In this document: piece by piece, positions 1 through 9,895 of the stretch | Numbering within the stretch: the first letter of the stretch is position 1 | Layout of the letters: the number at the start of each line of letters is the position of its first letter | Assembly: GCF_000020725.1 (NCBI RefSeq) | Contig: NC_011146.1 | Location: 2,603,501-2,667,500, forward strand | Source of the DNA: Citrifermentans bemidjiense Bem | GTDB lineage: Bacteria; Desulfobacterota; Desulfuromonadia; Geobacterales; Geobacteraceae | Reading direction: 5' to 3' | DNA: 64,000 bases | Notes under the pieces: model-generated | The model's input: the letters and a program-made list of their open reading frames with translations, nothing else | Told to the model about the DNA's origin: nothing | Databases searched by the model: none | Made by a program: the position numbers and the translations under genes

Positions 1-1157
1 AGCTTCGTCAGGTAATCGGCGACCGGGCCGGAGACCTTCATGCAGAGGGGGGTGAGCGCCATGGTCGCGATGGACGCGGCCAAAAAGAGCTGGTAGGTCT
101 CGGGGGTGAGGAGCCCGTGCGAGAGGCCGCTTCTGGAAAGGACGAAGGAAAATTCGCCGATCTGGGCCAGGGAGAGCGCCGCGATGATGGCGATGCGCAT
201 GGGGAGCCCCAGTACGAACACCACCGCCGCAGAAAGGACCGTTTTGATCAGGATGATGGCTAGCACCATCCCGATGAGCAAAAAGGGGAACTTGAGCAGG
301 ATGGTGGGCTTGAGCAGCATCCCCACCGAGATGAAAAAGAGGCTCATGAAGGCTTCGCGAAAGGGCATGATGTCGCTTAAGGCCTGGTGGCTGTACTCCG
401 ACTCGGAGATGGCAAGGCCGGCGATGAAGGCGCCTAAGGCAAGCGAAAGCCCCGCGTGGGAGGTGAGCCAAGCGGTTCCCATGCCGATGAAGATGATGCT
501 GAGCACAAACAGTTCCCGGCTCCTGGTCTTCACCACCTGCTCGAAGATCCACGGGATGACGAACCTGGCCCCGAAATGGGCTCCGACCACGACGGCGACA
601 GCCTTGGCGGAGACGATCGCTATATCCACCAGCCCGCTGCCGCCGCCGGCGAGAAAAGGGGTGAAGAGCATGAGCGGCACGATGCAGAGGTCCTGGAAGA
701 TGAGGATGCCGAGCGCGGTCTTTCCCTGCGGCGTATCCGTCTCGCCTGCGTCCATCATCAGCTTCAGCAAGATGGCGGTCGAGGAGAGGGCCACCAGGAA
801 GCCGAAAAAGACCCCCTGAGACATGGGAAAGCCGTAAAGGGTGCCGATGACCGCCACCACCGCGATAGTGAGCGCCAGTTGCAGGCCGCCGCCCAAAAGC
901 ACCATGTGCCGGATGCGCATCAGCTCCTTCAAGGAGAATTCGATGCCGATGGTGAAAAGAAGGAGCACCACGCCGATCTCCGCCATCTGCTCGACCTGGT
1001 GGGCGTTTTTGATGAAGCGCAGGGCATGGGGGCCGGCCACGACCCCGGTGATGAGAAAACCTATGATGGAAGGGAGATTGAAACGGCGCAACAGCAGCAC
1101 CGTTAAAAGCGCCAACCCGAAAAGAACCACTATGTCCCTTAATGCTACGAATTCCAT
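1..1157 (-). CDS. CPA2-family cation/proton antiporter (Kef type), 3' end cut off by window
   Basis: Reading the minus strand from the ATG at 1157 gives an uninterrupted frame to the window edge, about 385 residues. It is almost entirely membrane segments, with CPA2 hallmarks such as GFLITGVVAGP near residue 32, an LLLFTIGIEFS segment, and LALGAFIAGL in the middle. Members exchange K+ or Na+ for H+ across the inner membrane. Kef proteins usually carry a C-terminal TrkA-N (RCK) nucleotide-binding domain, which would lie outside the window, so I cannot say whether it is present. The gene follows the P-type ATPase on the same strand after about 190 bases of low-complexity sequence, suggesting an ion-transport cluster. 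The family call is secure; the ion is not. Confidence 0.9.
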   Translation of the reverse strand, partial: MEFVALRDIVVLFGLALLTVLLLRRFNLPSIIGFLITGVVAGPHALRFIKNAHQVEQMAEIGVVLLLFTIGIEFSLKELMRIRHMVLLGGGLQLALTIAVVAVIGTLYGFPMSQGVFFGFLVALSSTAILLKLMMDAGETDTPQGKTALGILIFQDLCIVPLMLFTPFLAGGGSGLVDIAIVSAKAVAVVVGAHFGARFVIPWIFEQVVKTRSRELFVLSIIFIGMGTAWLTSHAGLSLALGAFIAGLAISESEYSHQALSDIMPFREAFMSLFFISVGMLLKPTILLKFPFLLIGMVLAIILIKTVLSAAVVFVLGLPMRIAIIAALSLAQIGEFSFVLSRSGLSHGLLTPETYQLFLAASIATMALTPLCMKVSGPVADYLTK

Positions 1158-1227
1158 GCCACCTCGCTCTGGGAAGATATTGCTTTACGAAAGCCGCAGC
1201 GGGCTACCCGCCTCCGCCACCGCGTCC

Positions 1228-1350
1228 GATCTCAATCAGTCTCTGTCTCAGTCTTAATCTCAGTCTCAATCTGTCTTTCCTTATCTGCCTTTCCTTAATC
1301 TCAATCTTAATCTCAATCATTATCTGCCTTTCCTTTATCTGCTTTTCAGA
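1228..1350. repeat. Degenerate pyrimidine-rich tandem repeat
   Basis: The spacer between the P-type ATPase stop and the antiporter start is built from short near-repeats. On the plus strand, TCTCAATC/TCTTAATC units alternate, and CTGCCTTTCCTT occurs twice. On the transcribed minus strand it is an AG-rich series of GAGATT/AAGATT hexamers. It contains no credible gene and no strong hairpin. It may be slippage-generated spacer sequence. Confidence 0.7.
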
Positions 1351-4036
1351 TTTTCCCAAAAGCCCCGCGCCGCTCAAGCCACTTGCACAGCTCCAGCACC
1401 GGGAAAATGGTCCCGGCGGCTAGGGCGATAATAAGCCATTCCCGTCCAGTCAGCGCGAAGGTCCCGAAGGGGCGCTGCAGCGCGGGGAGGTAGACCACTA
1501 CCAGCAAAAGAGCCAGTTCCCAGAGGACGGCCAAGTTCAGCCAGCGGTTGGCGAAGGGGCTTCTCAGCACCGAGTAGCGGTCGGAGCGGAAGTTGTACGC
1601 CTTGAAAAACTGGATCAGGACCAGCGAGACGAAGGTCATGGTCATCGCCTCGCGGTCGCTGCACCCCGAGGCGCGCGCGCAGGAAAAAAGAATGAGGTTC
1701 ACCAGCGTCGACCACGCCCCGCCGGCAAGTATCAGCGTCACCACAGGGCGGGTGAAGATGCCGCCGGACGAGTCGCGCGGGGGGCGCCGCATCAGGTCTT
1801 TCTCGGCCGGGTCCACGGCCAGGGCCAAGGCGGGAAGTCCGTCGGTGGCGAGGTTCACGTAGAGTATCTGCACCGCGCTTAGCGGCAGGGGGAGCCCCAG
1901 TAGCATCGCCCCGGCCATGAGGCCTATTTCGCCTGCGTTCGAGGAGAGGAGGTACATCAGGTATTTCTTGATGTTGTCGTAGATCCCCCTCCCCTCTTCC
2001 ACCGCTGCCACGATGGAGGCGAAGTTGTCGTCGGTGAGAATCATGGCGGCGGCCTCCTTGCTGACCGCGGTCCCCGTGATCCCCATGGCGATGCCGACAT
2101 CCGCCTTTTTGAGCGCCGGGGCGTCGTTGACGCCGTCTCCGGTCATGGCGACCACGTGCCCTTTTTTCTGCAGCGCGCCGACCACCCGCAGCTTGTGGGC
2201 AGGGGCCACCCGGGCGTAGACCTGTATCGACTCCACTTCCCGCTCGAACTGCTCTTCGTCCATGGCTTCGAGCTCTGCGCCGGTGACGGCACGCCCTTTA
2301 GTGAGAAGGCCCAGCTCGCGCGCCACGGCCGCGGCGGTGACCGGGTGGTCTCCGGTGATCATGACCGGCCTGATCCCGGCCTCGCCGCAGGTGCGTATGG
2401 CCTCGGCCGCCTCGGGCCTCGGTGGGTCGATCATCCCCACGAGGCCCAAGAGGGTCATCCCGGTTTCCGCCCCGTTCCTGTCCGTAGCATTTTTGCGAGC
2501 CACAGCCAGCACCCTGAGCGCCGACTCGGCCATGGCGCGGGAGACCTCGCCTATCCGCTCCCTGGCCGCCTGGTCCAGGGGGCGCTCCCCTTCCGCGGAA
2601 AGCTCGAAGCTGCACGAAGAGAGGATCACTTCAGGCGCCCCTTTGGCGTAGGCGACGATCGATTCCCCCTCCCGGTGCAGCGTGGTCATCCGCTTGCTCT
2701 CCGAGGTGAAGGGGATCTCGTCCACCCGCGGGTAGCGCGCCTCCAGGTCCGCCTTAGCCAGCCCCGCCTTGGCGGCGGCCACCACCAGCGCCCCCTCGGT
2801 GGCATCCCCCTTCACGATGAATCGCCCGTCCTCTCCCTGTTCGATGTGGGCGTCGCAGGCGAGCGCCGCCCCATGCAAAAGGAGCGTTAGAGCAGGGGGC
2901 GGCTCGATGGCCGCCCCATTTTGGGTCACCTCCCCTTGCGGCTGGTAACCCGCGCCGGAAAAGTCGAAGAATTCCCCTGTGACAAAGCAGCTGCGCACGG
3001 TCATCTCGTCGCGGGTCAGGGTTCCGGTCTTGTCCGAGCAGATGACGGTGGTGCTCCCCAGGGTTTCGACCGCGGCGAGGCGCCGCATCAGTGCGTGGCG
3101 CTTCACCATGCGCTGCACGCCGAGGGCAAGCGATATGGTGACCACGGCGGGAAGGGCCTCCGGAACCACAGCGACACCCAAAGCGATGCCGAAGATCAGC
3201 ATCTCCACGAAGGGCTCGCCGCGCAAAAGCCCAGCGGCCACGATCACCGCCACCCCTGCCAGGGCAGCCTTGGCAAGAAGCTTTCCGATCCGGTCCAGGT
3301 TCTCCTGCAAGGGAGTCCGCCCCGACTCTATCCCCGCAATCATCCCGGCGATCTTGCCGAATTCGGTCTCCATGCCGGTGGCGACCACGACACCGCTGCC
3401 GCGGCCGTAGCTTGCCGCCGTCCCGGCGTACGCCATGTTGCTCCGCTCGCCCAAGGAAAGGGTCGGGTCCCCGAGTACGCCCTGATTCTTCTCCACCGCC
3501 ACCGATTCGCCGGTAAGAGCGGATTCCTCGAGCTTCAGGTTGTAGGCGTCGACCAGCCGGAGGTCGGCGGGAACCCGGTCTCCGGCACGCAGAAGCACCA
3601 TGTCCCCCGGTACCAGCTCGCGCGCCGGCACCCGTTGCTCCTTGCCGTCGCGCACCACAGCCGCTTCCGGGGCGGCCATCTCGCGCAGCGCCTCTATGGC
3701 CTTTTCCGCCCGGTATTCCTGGATAAAGCCAAGGAGCGCAGCGAAAAGAACGATCACCGCAATGGCCGCCGCCTCGACAGCGTGGCCGAGAAAAGCGGAG
3801 AGCCCGGCGGAAACCAGCAGAATGACGATGAGCACGTTCTTGAACTGCTGCAAGAAGACGGACCAGGGGGAGATACGGCGCGCCGCCACGAGTTCGTTCG
3901 GGCCACGCTCGGCAAGCCTCTGGCGGGCCTCCTCGAAGGAGAGGCCCCGGGGTGTCGACGCCACCGCCGCCAAGACTGCCTCGACCTCCAGGACATGCCA
4001 GGCTTGCTGCTGCTTGGTATTATCGGGCGCGCTCAT
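1346..4036 (-). CDS. Cation-transporting P-type ATPase (Ca2+/PMCA-like, type II)
   Basis: The 896-residue product has the full P-ATPase plan: an N-terminal cation ATPase domain (about 10-80), TM1-2, an actuator domain with TGES near 180, TM3-4, the phosphorylation loop with Asp335 in CSDKTGTLT, the hinge MTGDGVNDAPALKKAD near 610, and a C-terminal group of membrane segments. This layout and the N-terminal domain fit type II pumps of the SERCA/PMCA/Na-K class rather than heavy-metal pumps, since there is no CPC motif in TM4 and no MXCXXC domain. It would hydrolyse ATP to export Ca2+ or a similar ion. The start follows AGGAAGGTG, 12 bases after the DUF3124 gene, so the two are likely co-transcribed. 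Exact ion unknown. Confidence 0.93.
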   Translation of the reverse strand: MSAPDNTKQQQAWHVLEVEAVLAAVASTPRGLSFEEARQRLAERGPNELVAARRISPWSVFLQQFKNVLIVILLVSAGLSAFLGHAVEAAAIAVIVLFAALLGFIQEYRAEKAIEALREMAAPEAAVVRDGKEQRVPARELVPGDMVLLRAGDRVPADLRLVDAYNLKLEESALTGESVAVEKNQGVLGDPTLSLGERSNMAYAGTAASYGRGSGVVVATGMETEFGKIAGMIAGIESGRTPLQENLDRIGKLLAKAALAGVAVIVAAGLLRGEPFVEMLIFGIALGVAVVPEALPAVVTISLALGVQRMVKRHALMRRLAAVETLGSTTVICSDKTGTLTRDEMTVRSCFVTGEFFDFSGAGYQPQGEVTQNGAAIEPPPALTLLLHGAALACDAHIEQGEDGRFIVKGDATEGALVVAAAKAGLAKADLEARYPRVDEIPFTSESKRMTTLHREGESIVAYAKGAPEVILSSCSFELSAEGERPLDQAARERIGEVSRAMAESALRVLAVARKNATDRNGAETGMTLLGLVGMIDPPRPEAAEAIRTCGEAGIRPVMITGDHPVTAAAVARELGLLTKGRAVTGAELEAMDEEQFEREVESIQVYARVAPAHKLRVVGALQKKGHVVAMTGDGVNDAPALKKADVGIAMGITGTAVSKEAAAMILTDDNFASIVAAVEEGRGIYDNIKKYLMYLLSSNAGEIGLMAGAMLLGLPLPLSAVQILYVNLATDGLPALALAVDPAEKDLMRRPPRDSSGGIFTRPVVTLILAGGAWSTLVNLILFSCARASGCSDREAMTMTFVSLVLIQFFKAYNFRSDRYSVLRSPFANRWLNLAVLWELALLLVVVYLPALQRPFGTFALTGREWLIIALAAGTIFPVLELCKWLERRGAFGKI

Positions 4037-4048
4037 GCGGTCACCTTC

Positions 4049-4546
4049 CTACCTGTTGCCCTCGCGGATCTCCTGTCCCGGGCTTACGAAGGAAATCCCC
4101 TGGCCGGAGGTGGCGCCGATCATGACGCACTCGATGACCGGGGCGTTGATGACGCGGTCGGCCTGCCACCTGACGATGAAGTTGGCGCCGAAGCCGCCTG
4201 CTTCGTCTTTTTCCTCCAGGTGGACGTAGCGCGTTGCCAGCGGTCCGAGGAGGGCCGGCTTGTCAAGGTAGCGCCGGATCAGCCTCCCATTGGTATCGTA
4301 ATAGTCAATGGAGGTGATGCGCAGGGAGGCGGCCGGGTCTGTATTGCGGATCCCCAGCGTTGCCGCCAGTTGGAAGGGAAGGCTGCGCGGACCGCTGAAG
4401 ACGTTGGAGTAGACCGGGACGTAGACGCTTTGCCTCCGGGAGAGTCTGACTTCACCTGAGGCAGCTAATGCGGTGACAGACAGTGACAGGCAAAGGAACA
4501 GGACGAGCGGGAAGCAGCGACGAATAATCGGACGTTGGCAAGGCAT
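4049..4546 (-). CDS. Exported DUF3124 protein
   Basis: A 165-residue protein starting at ATG 4546, preceded by TGGAGAATCTTC as ribosome site. A longer frame to 4651 lacks a good site. Residues 1-30 form a signal peptide (basic start, LVLFLCLSLSV core, Ala-rich cleavage region). The mature part contains the phrases YVPVYSNVF, SIDYYDTNGRL and VECVMIGATSGQGISF, which I associate with DUF3124, a family of small exported proteins without an assigned function. It sits just upstream of the P-type ATPase and probably shares its transcript, so a role in the same envelope ion response is possible but unproven. Confidence 0.75.
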   Translation of the reverse strand: MPCQRPIIRRCFPLVLFLCLSLSVTALAASGEVRLSRRQSVYVPVYSNVFSGPRSLPFQLAATLGIRNTDPAASLRITSIDYYDTNGRLIRRYLDKPALLGPLATRYVHLEEKDEAGGFGANFIVRWQADRVINAPVIECVMIGATSGQGISFVSPGQEIREGNR

Positions 4547-5044
4547 GAAGATTCTCCAGAGCAAGAGCGTTGAAAGACCGACTGAGTGCGAGGCGGATGA
4601 TCTGAAAAAGCGTTGTATAACGGACTGCCATAGTTTCTGCCAGGAAGACAACCGTGCGCTCCTGGATTGATGTGCAGCTCACGGCATTGTTAAAGGAAAA
4701 AAGATAACACAAAATGCGGAAGGATGACGGAAAGAAACTCCAAAACTATGAGAATCAACCCGTCATGATGGAGGCGGATCACAGATGTCACATGGTAAAA
4801 ACGGGGGCGGACACAGAGAAATAACAGGTTTCCGTGTCTCTCAAAGTATTTGCTTTCCTCCGAGGCCTCCGCGTTCTGCCATGTACTCTGTGTTCCCGGT
4901 TAGACTGCAAAGGAATTTCCCTTGACAATTTTGCCCCCCACGAAAGATATTGAACCTTTGCGAAATCCGGCCCGGTGGTAAGGTGGGCAGGCCACGACGC
5001 CAGGGGTAGAACCGCGGCGCACATCGGCAGATAAAGGTGAGACT
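4547..5044. other. Divergent intergenic region between DUF3124 and the sigma-54 regulator
   Basis: About 500 bases without a credible gene. It must hold the promoters for the minus-strand ATPase operon and the plus-strand two-component operon. The best plus-strand candidate is TTGACA at 4922 with GATATT 18 bases further on. A GACAC...GTGTC pair lies near 4812-4836. I found no GG-N10-GC sigma-54 site of good quality. Confidence 0.4.
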
Positions 5045-6418
5045 ATGTACAACGGCAGGGTGATCATTTGCGACGACGAGGTCGAGATTCTCAGGTATCT
5101 GAGCAAGATTCTGACGGCCAAGGGGCTCGACCTGGAGGTGTTCAGCTCCGGCACGTCGCTGATGAGCTTCCTGGAAAATCACGGGGTCGACGCGGCGGAC
5201 CTGCTGCTTTTGGATGTCAGGATGCCGGACCTGGACGGGCTTGAGATATTGCAGCGGGTGAAGAAGATGAACCTCGAGGTCCCGGTGGTGATGATGACCG
5301 CCTATGCCTCGATCAACTCGGCCATCGAAGCGATGAAGCTGGGGGCGTACGATTACGTCACCAAGCCGTTCCCCAAGGAGAAGATCTTCGGGATCCTGGA
5401 GAAGGTCCTGGAGCGCAAGGAACTCCTGAAGGAGAACTCCGCGCTGAAGGACGAGCTCGGCATCCCCTCCCCTTCCACGCCGCTCGTCTTCTCCTCCGAG
5501 AGTTTCAGGCGCGTCCACGAAATGGCGATGCTAGTGGCGCAAAGCGAGTCCAACGTCGTCATTCTCGGTGAGTCGGGCACCGGCAAGGAGCTGGTGGCGA
5601 GCCTGATTCATAACAACAGCCCAAGAGCCAAGGAGCGCTTTCTTACCATCAACTGCGCGGCCCTCTCGGACACCCTTTTGGAAAGCCAGCTCTTCGGCCA
5701 CGTGCGCGGAGCCTTCACCGGCGCGGTGAACGCGCAGAAGGGGCTACTCGACGCGGCCAACAACGGCACTCTCTTTCTGGACGAGGTGGGAGACATGAGC
5801 CCGGCCATCCAGGCGAAGCTATTGCGCGTGCTGCAGGAGGGGGATTTCATCCCCGTCGGCGACACCAAGGCGAGAAGCGTCGACATCAGGTTCGTGGCGG
5901 CGACCAACAAGGACCTGGAGGAAGAAGTGCGCCAGAAGCGCTTCAGGGAGGACCTCTACTTCCGCCTCAACGTGATCTCCCTGCACCTGCCGCCGCTTAG
6001 GGAGCGCGGCGACGACATCGAGCTTTTGGCCCGGCACTTCCTTACCAAGTACGCCGCCCGCATGAAGCGCGAGATCACCGACTTCACCCGTGAGGCGATG
6101 CAGCTACTCACCTCCTACAACTGGCCCGGCAACATCAGGGAGCTGGAAAACGCCATTGAGCGCGCGGCCATCCTTACCCGCGGCCACACCATCACCGCAG
6201 AGACCCTGCCGGTCTGGCGCAACCCGCAGCCGGCGGAGGCGAAGACGGGGGTAAGCAGGCTGGTCTCGCTGGAGACGGTGGAGCGCGAGCATATCCTGCA
6301 CGTCCTCAAGGCCTCAGGGAACAACAAAAGCCGCGCCGCGAAGATCCTCGAGATAGCCAGGCGCACGCTGGACCGGAAGATCGAGGAGTACGGCCTGGAA
6401 GACGGGGGCTCCCGCTGA
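5045..6418 (+). CDS. NtrC-family sigma-54-dependent response regulator
   Basis: A 457-residue activator. The receiver domain (about 1-120) has Asp57 in LLLLDVRMPD as phosphoacceptor and a conserved KPF lysine. The central AAA+ domain (about 145-375) shows Walker A GESGTGKE, the sigma-54-contacting GAFTGA loop, Walker B LFLDEVGD and the arginine finger region. The C-terminus (about 415-455) is a Fis-type helix-turn-helix (NNKSRAAKILEIARRTLDRKI). Start follows AAGGTGAGACT. The kinase gene begins inside its stop codon (TGATG), so they are translationally coupled partners. Its closest relative in the window is the regulator at 35554-36924, with the same length and domain plan. Target promoters are not evident nearby. 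Confidence 0.95.
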   Translation: MYNGRVIICDDEVEILRYLSKILTAKGLDLEVFSSGTSLMSFLENHGVDAADLLLLDVRMPDLDGLEILQRVKKMNLEVPVVMMTAYASINSAIEAMKLGAYDYVTKPFPKEKIFGILEKVLERKELLKENSALKDELGIPSPSTPLVFSSESFRRVHEMAMLVAQSESNVVILGESGTGKELVASLIHNNSPRAKERFLTINCAALSDTLLESQLFGHVRGAFTGAVNAQKGLLDAANNGTLFLDEVGDMSPAIQAKLLRVLQEGDFIPVGDTKARSVDIRFVAATNKDLEEEVRQKRFREDLYFRLNVISLHLPPLRERGDDIELLARHFLTKYAARMKREITDFTREAMQLLTSYNWPGNIRELENAIERAAILTRGHTITAETLPVWRNPQPAEAKTGVSRLVSLETVEREHILHVLKASGNNKSRAAKILEIARRTLDRKIEEYGLEDGGSR

Positions 6419-8436
6419 TGCTCAAGCGTTTCCCGATCAAGGCCAAGCTCACCTTCGGGGCGCTGGCGCCGCTTTTCGTCGCCTTCTTCATCTGCTCCCT
6501 GGCCGGCCTCTACATCATCAACGAGAAGATCGCGAGCCAGGCGCAGGAAAAGGTGCGCACCGACCTCAACTCCGCGCGTGAGGTCTACAGAAACGAGCTG
6601 GACCGGATCCGCGAGTTCATCGATCTCACCGCCACCAACCCCTACAACTCCTCCTCCATCGTCGCCGGCGATCATGAAATCCAGGCTCTTTTGCGCCAGC
6701 GGCTCTACAAGAAACGGCTGGACATCCTGACCGCCGTGGACGCGAAGGGGCGGGTTTTGTACCGTGCCCACACCCCGAGCCTTGCCGGCGACCTGCAAAA
6801 GAGCTACTTCGTGCAGCAGGCGCTGAAAGGGGTGGCGGTAACGGGGACGGCGCTTATGGGCGAGCAGGAACTGGCCCGGGAGGGTGTGGCGCTATCCAGC
6901 CGCGCCACCATTCCGCTGGTCTCCACGCCGCATGCCCGTCCGCGCAACGACGCGATCGAAAAAACGGGGATGGTAATGGTCTCCGCCGCCCCCTTGAGAA
7001 ACCATGCCGGGCAGATCATAGGCGCCCTGTACGGCGCGGTCCTGCTCAACAACAACAACGCCCTGGTCGACAAGATCAAAGAGATCGTGTACGAGGGGGT
7101 GCAGTTCAACGGCACGGACGTGGGAAGCGCCACCATCTTTTTGGGCGACGCCCGGATCGCGACCAACGTCCGCCTGACCGACGGCGCCCGCGCCATAGGG
7201 ACCAGGGTATCCGAAGAGGTGTACCAGCGGGTGATCGTGGAGAAAAAGAAGTGGATCCGGCGCGCCTTCGTGGTGAACGACTGGTACTTCACCGCCTACG
7301 AGCCGATCCTGGACCTGCATGGAAAGGCGATCGGGTCGCTCTACGTCGGGATGCTGGAGAAGCCTTACACCCACATGCAAAAAAGCGTCAACTCGATCCT
7401 GTACATGGTGCTCTTCGTCACCTCGCTGATCGGGCTTGCGGTCTCCGGCTTCATCGCCACCCTCCTCGCCCGTCCCATCAAGGAGCTGGAGAAGCTGGCG
7501 CACCGGGTGGCGCGCGGTGAGCGCAACCTGCAGATGGAGGTGCACACAAAGGACGAGGTCGGGGACCTGGCCGACGCCTTCAACCTGATGACCAGAGCCC
7601 TGAGCCGCCAGGAGGCCGAAATAGGTCTCTTGCACCGCGCGCTGGAGCTTAAGGTGGAGGAGCGGACCGCGCAACTCTCCGACAAGAACCGCCTGCTTTT
7701 GCAGACCCAGGCGGACCTGGCCCGCGCCGAGAAGCTTGCCGACCTGGGGATCGTCGCCGCCGGCGTAGCCCACGAGATCAACACCCCGCTTGCCATCATC
7801 CGCGGCAACGCCGAGGTGCTGGAGATGTGCCTTCCGCCCGAGCATCCCAACCATGAGGAGGTCGAGATCATCAGCATGCAGACCGAGCGCATGGCGAAGA
7901 TCGTCGGCAACCTGCTCACCTTCGCGCGCCAGAAATCCCTGAACCAGAGGGAGTTCATGGTGCACGAGATCCTGGACGACATCGTGACGCAGATCAGGCA
8001 TCAGGTTCCCATGGACGCCATCTCGGTGCAGTGGGAATACGACATGAACCTGGGTGCGGTTACTGGGGATACCGACCAGCTGCGGCAGGTATTCAGCAAC
8101 ATCATCCTGAACGCGGTGCAGGCGATGCTTCCCGAGGGAGGAACCCTCAGGCTCACCACCCGGCCCCACGGCCCCGGCAACGGATGCGAAGTTGAGATCC
8201 GCGACACCGGCAAAGGTATCCCTGCCGAGCATCTGGAAAAGATCTTCACCCCGTTTTTCACCACCAGGGACAGCGGCACCGGGCTTGGCCTCTCCGTTTC
8301 CTACGGCATCGTTAGGGACCACGGCGGCGACATCCAGGTTTCCAGCACGCCGGGAGCCGGTACCTGCTTCAAGATTGTCTTGCCGGGGGAAACGGAAACG
8401 GCACAGGAAACGCCGGAAAACGTCGCAGATCTTTAA
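6418..8436 (+). CDS. Membrane sensor histidine kinase (Cache-HAMP-HisKA-HATPase)
   Basis: The 672-residue kinase has TM1 at about 17-38, a large periplasmic Cache-like sensing region to about 320, TM2 at about 325-347, a HAMP linker, a coiled coil, and HisKA with the phosphorylated His452 in GVAHEINTP. The ATP-binding domain has an N box ([10 protein letters not shown]), G1 (DTGKGIP) and G2 ([11 protein letters not shown]). The ATG overlaps the regulator stop by one base. The periplasmic phrases [12 protein letters not shown] and [15 protein letters not shown] recur nearly word for word in the kinase at 36921-38906, so both may bind related ligands. Ligand unknown. Confidence 0.93.
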   Translation: MLKRFPIKAKLTFGALAPLFVAFFICSLAGLYIINEKIASQAQEKVRTDLNSAREVYRNELDRIREFIDLTATNPYNSSSIVAGDHEIQALLRQRLYKKRLDILTAVDAKGRVLYRAHTPSLAGDLQKSYFVQQALKGVAVTGTALMGEQELAREGVALSSRATIPLVSTPHARPRNDAIEKTGMVMVSAAPLRNHAGQIIGALYGAVLLNNNNALVDKIKEIVYEGVQFNGTDVGSATIFLGDARIATNVRLTDGARAIGTRVSEEVYQRVIVEKKKWIRRAFVVNDWYFTAYEPILDLHGKAIGSLYVGMLEKPYTHMQKSVNSILYMVLFVTSLIGLAVSGFIATLLARPIKELEKLAHRVARGERNLQMEVHTKDEVGDLADAFNLMTRALSRQEAEIGLLHRALELKVEERTAQLSDKNRLLLQTQADLARAEKLADLGIVAAGVAHEINTPLAIIRGNAEVLEMCLPPEHPNHEEVEIISMQTERMAKIVGNLLTFARQKSLNQREFMVHEILDDIVTQIRHQVPMDAISVQWEYDMNLGAVTGDTDQLRQVFSNIILNAVQAMLPEGGTLRLTTRPHGPGNGCEVEIRDTGKGIPAEHLEKIFTPFFTTRDSGTGLGLSVSYGIVRDHGGDIQVSSTPGAGTCFKIVLPGETETAQETPENVADL

Positions 8437-8467
8437 AGTAAAACTTTCATTTCAGAGGAGCAAATAC

Positions 8468-8872
8468 ATGAGTATGCAGTGGACCAGCGATCTAGCGACA
8501 GGAGTAGCGGAAATAGATAACCAGCACAAGGAGATTTTCGCCAGGTTCGACCGTCTGTTCAACGCCTGCAGCGAGGGTAAAGGGAAAGAAGAGGTGCTGC
8601 GGCTGCTGCTGTTTTTGCAGGATTACGTGAAGGAGCACTTTTCGGCGGAGGAGCGGCTGCAACTGCGCGAGGCCTACCCGCAGTACGCGGAGCACAAGGC
8701 GCAGCATGCGAGCTTCATAGCCGAGGTGGAGCGCCTGGCGTGCGAATTCGCGGCAGAGGGGGCGACGCTTCCTCTGGTAATCAAGACCAACAAGACCCTC
8801 TCCTCGTGGCTGGTGCAGCACATCAGCAAAACCGACATGGCGTTCGCGGGGTACCTGCGCTCTCAAGCCTGA
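8468..8872 (+). CDS. Bacteriohemerythrin
   Basis: A 134-residue single-domain protein starting at ATG 8468 after AGAGGAGCAAAT. The diiron ligand pattern is complete: His in IDNQHKEI, HxxxE in KEHFSAEE, HxxxH in HKAQHASF and HxxxxD in QHISKTD. Such proteins bind O2 at a non-heme diiron site and in anaerobes are thought to store, carry or sense oxygen in the cytoplasm. It lies 31 bases behind the sensor kinase and ends in a strong terminator, so it is probably the last gene of the two-component operon and may link that pathway to oxygen. Confidence 0.93.
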   Translation: MSMQWTSDLATGVAEIDNQHKEIFARFDRLFNACSEGKGKEEVLRLLLFLQDYVKEHFSAEERLQLREAYPQYAEHKAQHASFIAEVERLACEFAAEGATLPLVIKTNKTLSSWLVQHISKTDMAFAGYLRSQA

Positions 8873-8912
8873 GGCCTGAAGCCCCGGCGCCGCAAAGGCG
8901 AGGAATGAGAAT

Positions 8913-8946
8913 AAAAAAGGGAGGCGCCTGTGGCGTCTCCCTTTTT
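8913..8946. terminator. Bidirectional intrinsic terminator
   Basis: A GGGAG(G)CGCC stem closes on GGCG(T)CTCCC with a three-base loop, with A6 before and T5 after. It sits between convergent genes ending at 8872 and 8954 and can serve both. Confidence 0.9.
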
Positions 8947-8953
8947 CGCTATA

Positions 8954-9895
8954 TCATGCCTGCGGCGGCTTGGGGCCGGCGGGCTGGTCGGGCTTGCGTT
9001 GGCCGTCCTTGCCTCCTTGCCGGAACGGCCTCCTGTTCCTGGAGCGGCTGCGCACCCGTTCTCCGGGAGCGGCCTGCTTCGCCTGGCCTTGTCCGGGCTG
9101 TCTCACCTGAGCTTGCGCTGCTGGTCTTGCCTGGGGCTGCCCTGCGACTCTCGCCTGGGTCTGCCCTCCCTGTTTTGCCTGGGTTTGTCCCTTCTGCCCA
9201 CCCTTCTGCGGCTGATCCTTTGGGGCAGGTTCCGGGCGGTTCGGGGATTTCAACCGCGCTATCAGATCCTTGGCCCAGTCCAAGTCTCCGTCGCAGCATT
9301 CCTTGGCTACGTACTGCAGGTCTTCAGGGGTCGTTTTCGTGGACTTGATCCGGACCAGGTTCTCGATAAGGTCGCGGGACCAGTAGTACTCCCGGATGTA
9401 CTTTTTGCCGTCGATCTCTTCGTAGCTGTAGTCCGTGCAGGGGACCACGCTTTTGAGCCACTGCGTCGATACCTTGAGACGGGCCGCGGCGGCATCCTGC
9501 TCATGGTGGTCGTGGTCCTGCTTTTTGCGCAGCACGGTGCCCGCAGCAGGCTGATCCTGCGCCGGCGCTTCATTCTGCAGCATCCGGTCGAGATACAGCG
9601 CCAGGTCCTCCAGGGCCTCGCTCGGGAGGCGCGAAAGTCCGATCTCCGACCGGTAGACCACGCCGGGGTGATCGACACTGTAGTTCACTGTCGGCTCACT
9701 CTCCCCTTCCTGCTGGCCGACGCTCACTTCGAGTCCGAACGCGGAGTCCGACAGTAACTCGACCAGGTCCTCCTCGACATCGTCAAGGATAATCCGGGCG
9801 ATGCTCTCCTTGAGAGGGCCTTCGTCCACCCTGAAGTAGGCATGGCCGTGCAGTTGGGCTAGTTGAGAGGTTACGTTATGCAGTTGTGGTGTCAT
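8954..9895 (-). CDS. Unrecognised 313-residue protein with a Gln/Ala/Gly-rich basic tail
   Basis: I do not recognise a family. Residues 1-215 look like a soluble folded region with acidic helices and a late Cys pair (KECCDG). From about 215 to the end the composition changes to Q, A, G, P, K and R, with repeats around GQTQAK/GGQTQAR and a very basic RSRSRNRR stretch near 285. That tail resembles disordered nucleic-acid-binding tails, but this is inference from composition only. There is no signal peptide or membrane segment. The gene converges on the hemerythrin gene and shares its terminator; about 560 bases without a gene lie upstream. The frame keeps the codon usage of its neighbours, supporting a real gene. 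Confidence 0.6.
   Translation of the reverse strand: MTPQLHNVTSQLAQLHGHAYFRVDEGPLKESIARIILDDVEEDLVELLSDSAFGLEVSVGQQEGESEPTVNYSVDHPGVVYRSEIGLSRLPSEALEDLALYLDRMLQNEAPAQDQPAAGTVLRKKQDHDHHEQDAAAARLKVSTQWLKSVVPCTDYSYEEIDGKKYIREYYWSRDLIENLVRIKSTKTTPEDLQYVAKECCDGDLDWAKDLIARLKSPNRPEPAPKDQPQKGGQKGQTQAKQGGQTQARVAGQPQARPAAQAQVRQPGQGQAKQAAPGERVRSRSRNRRPFRQGGKDGQRKPDQPAGPKPPQA

Noticed and set aside
2921-4459. A 512-codon plus-strand frame over the P-type ATPase
   Set aside because: It spans two minus-strand genes with clear families and shows no domain of its own.
4690-4800. Sigma-54 promoter for the DUF3124-ATPase operon or the first two-component pair
   Set aside because: The best match (CTGGCAGAAACTATGGC in the DUF3124 leader, near 4630) has 11 rather than 10 bases between GG and GC.
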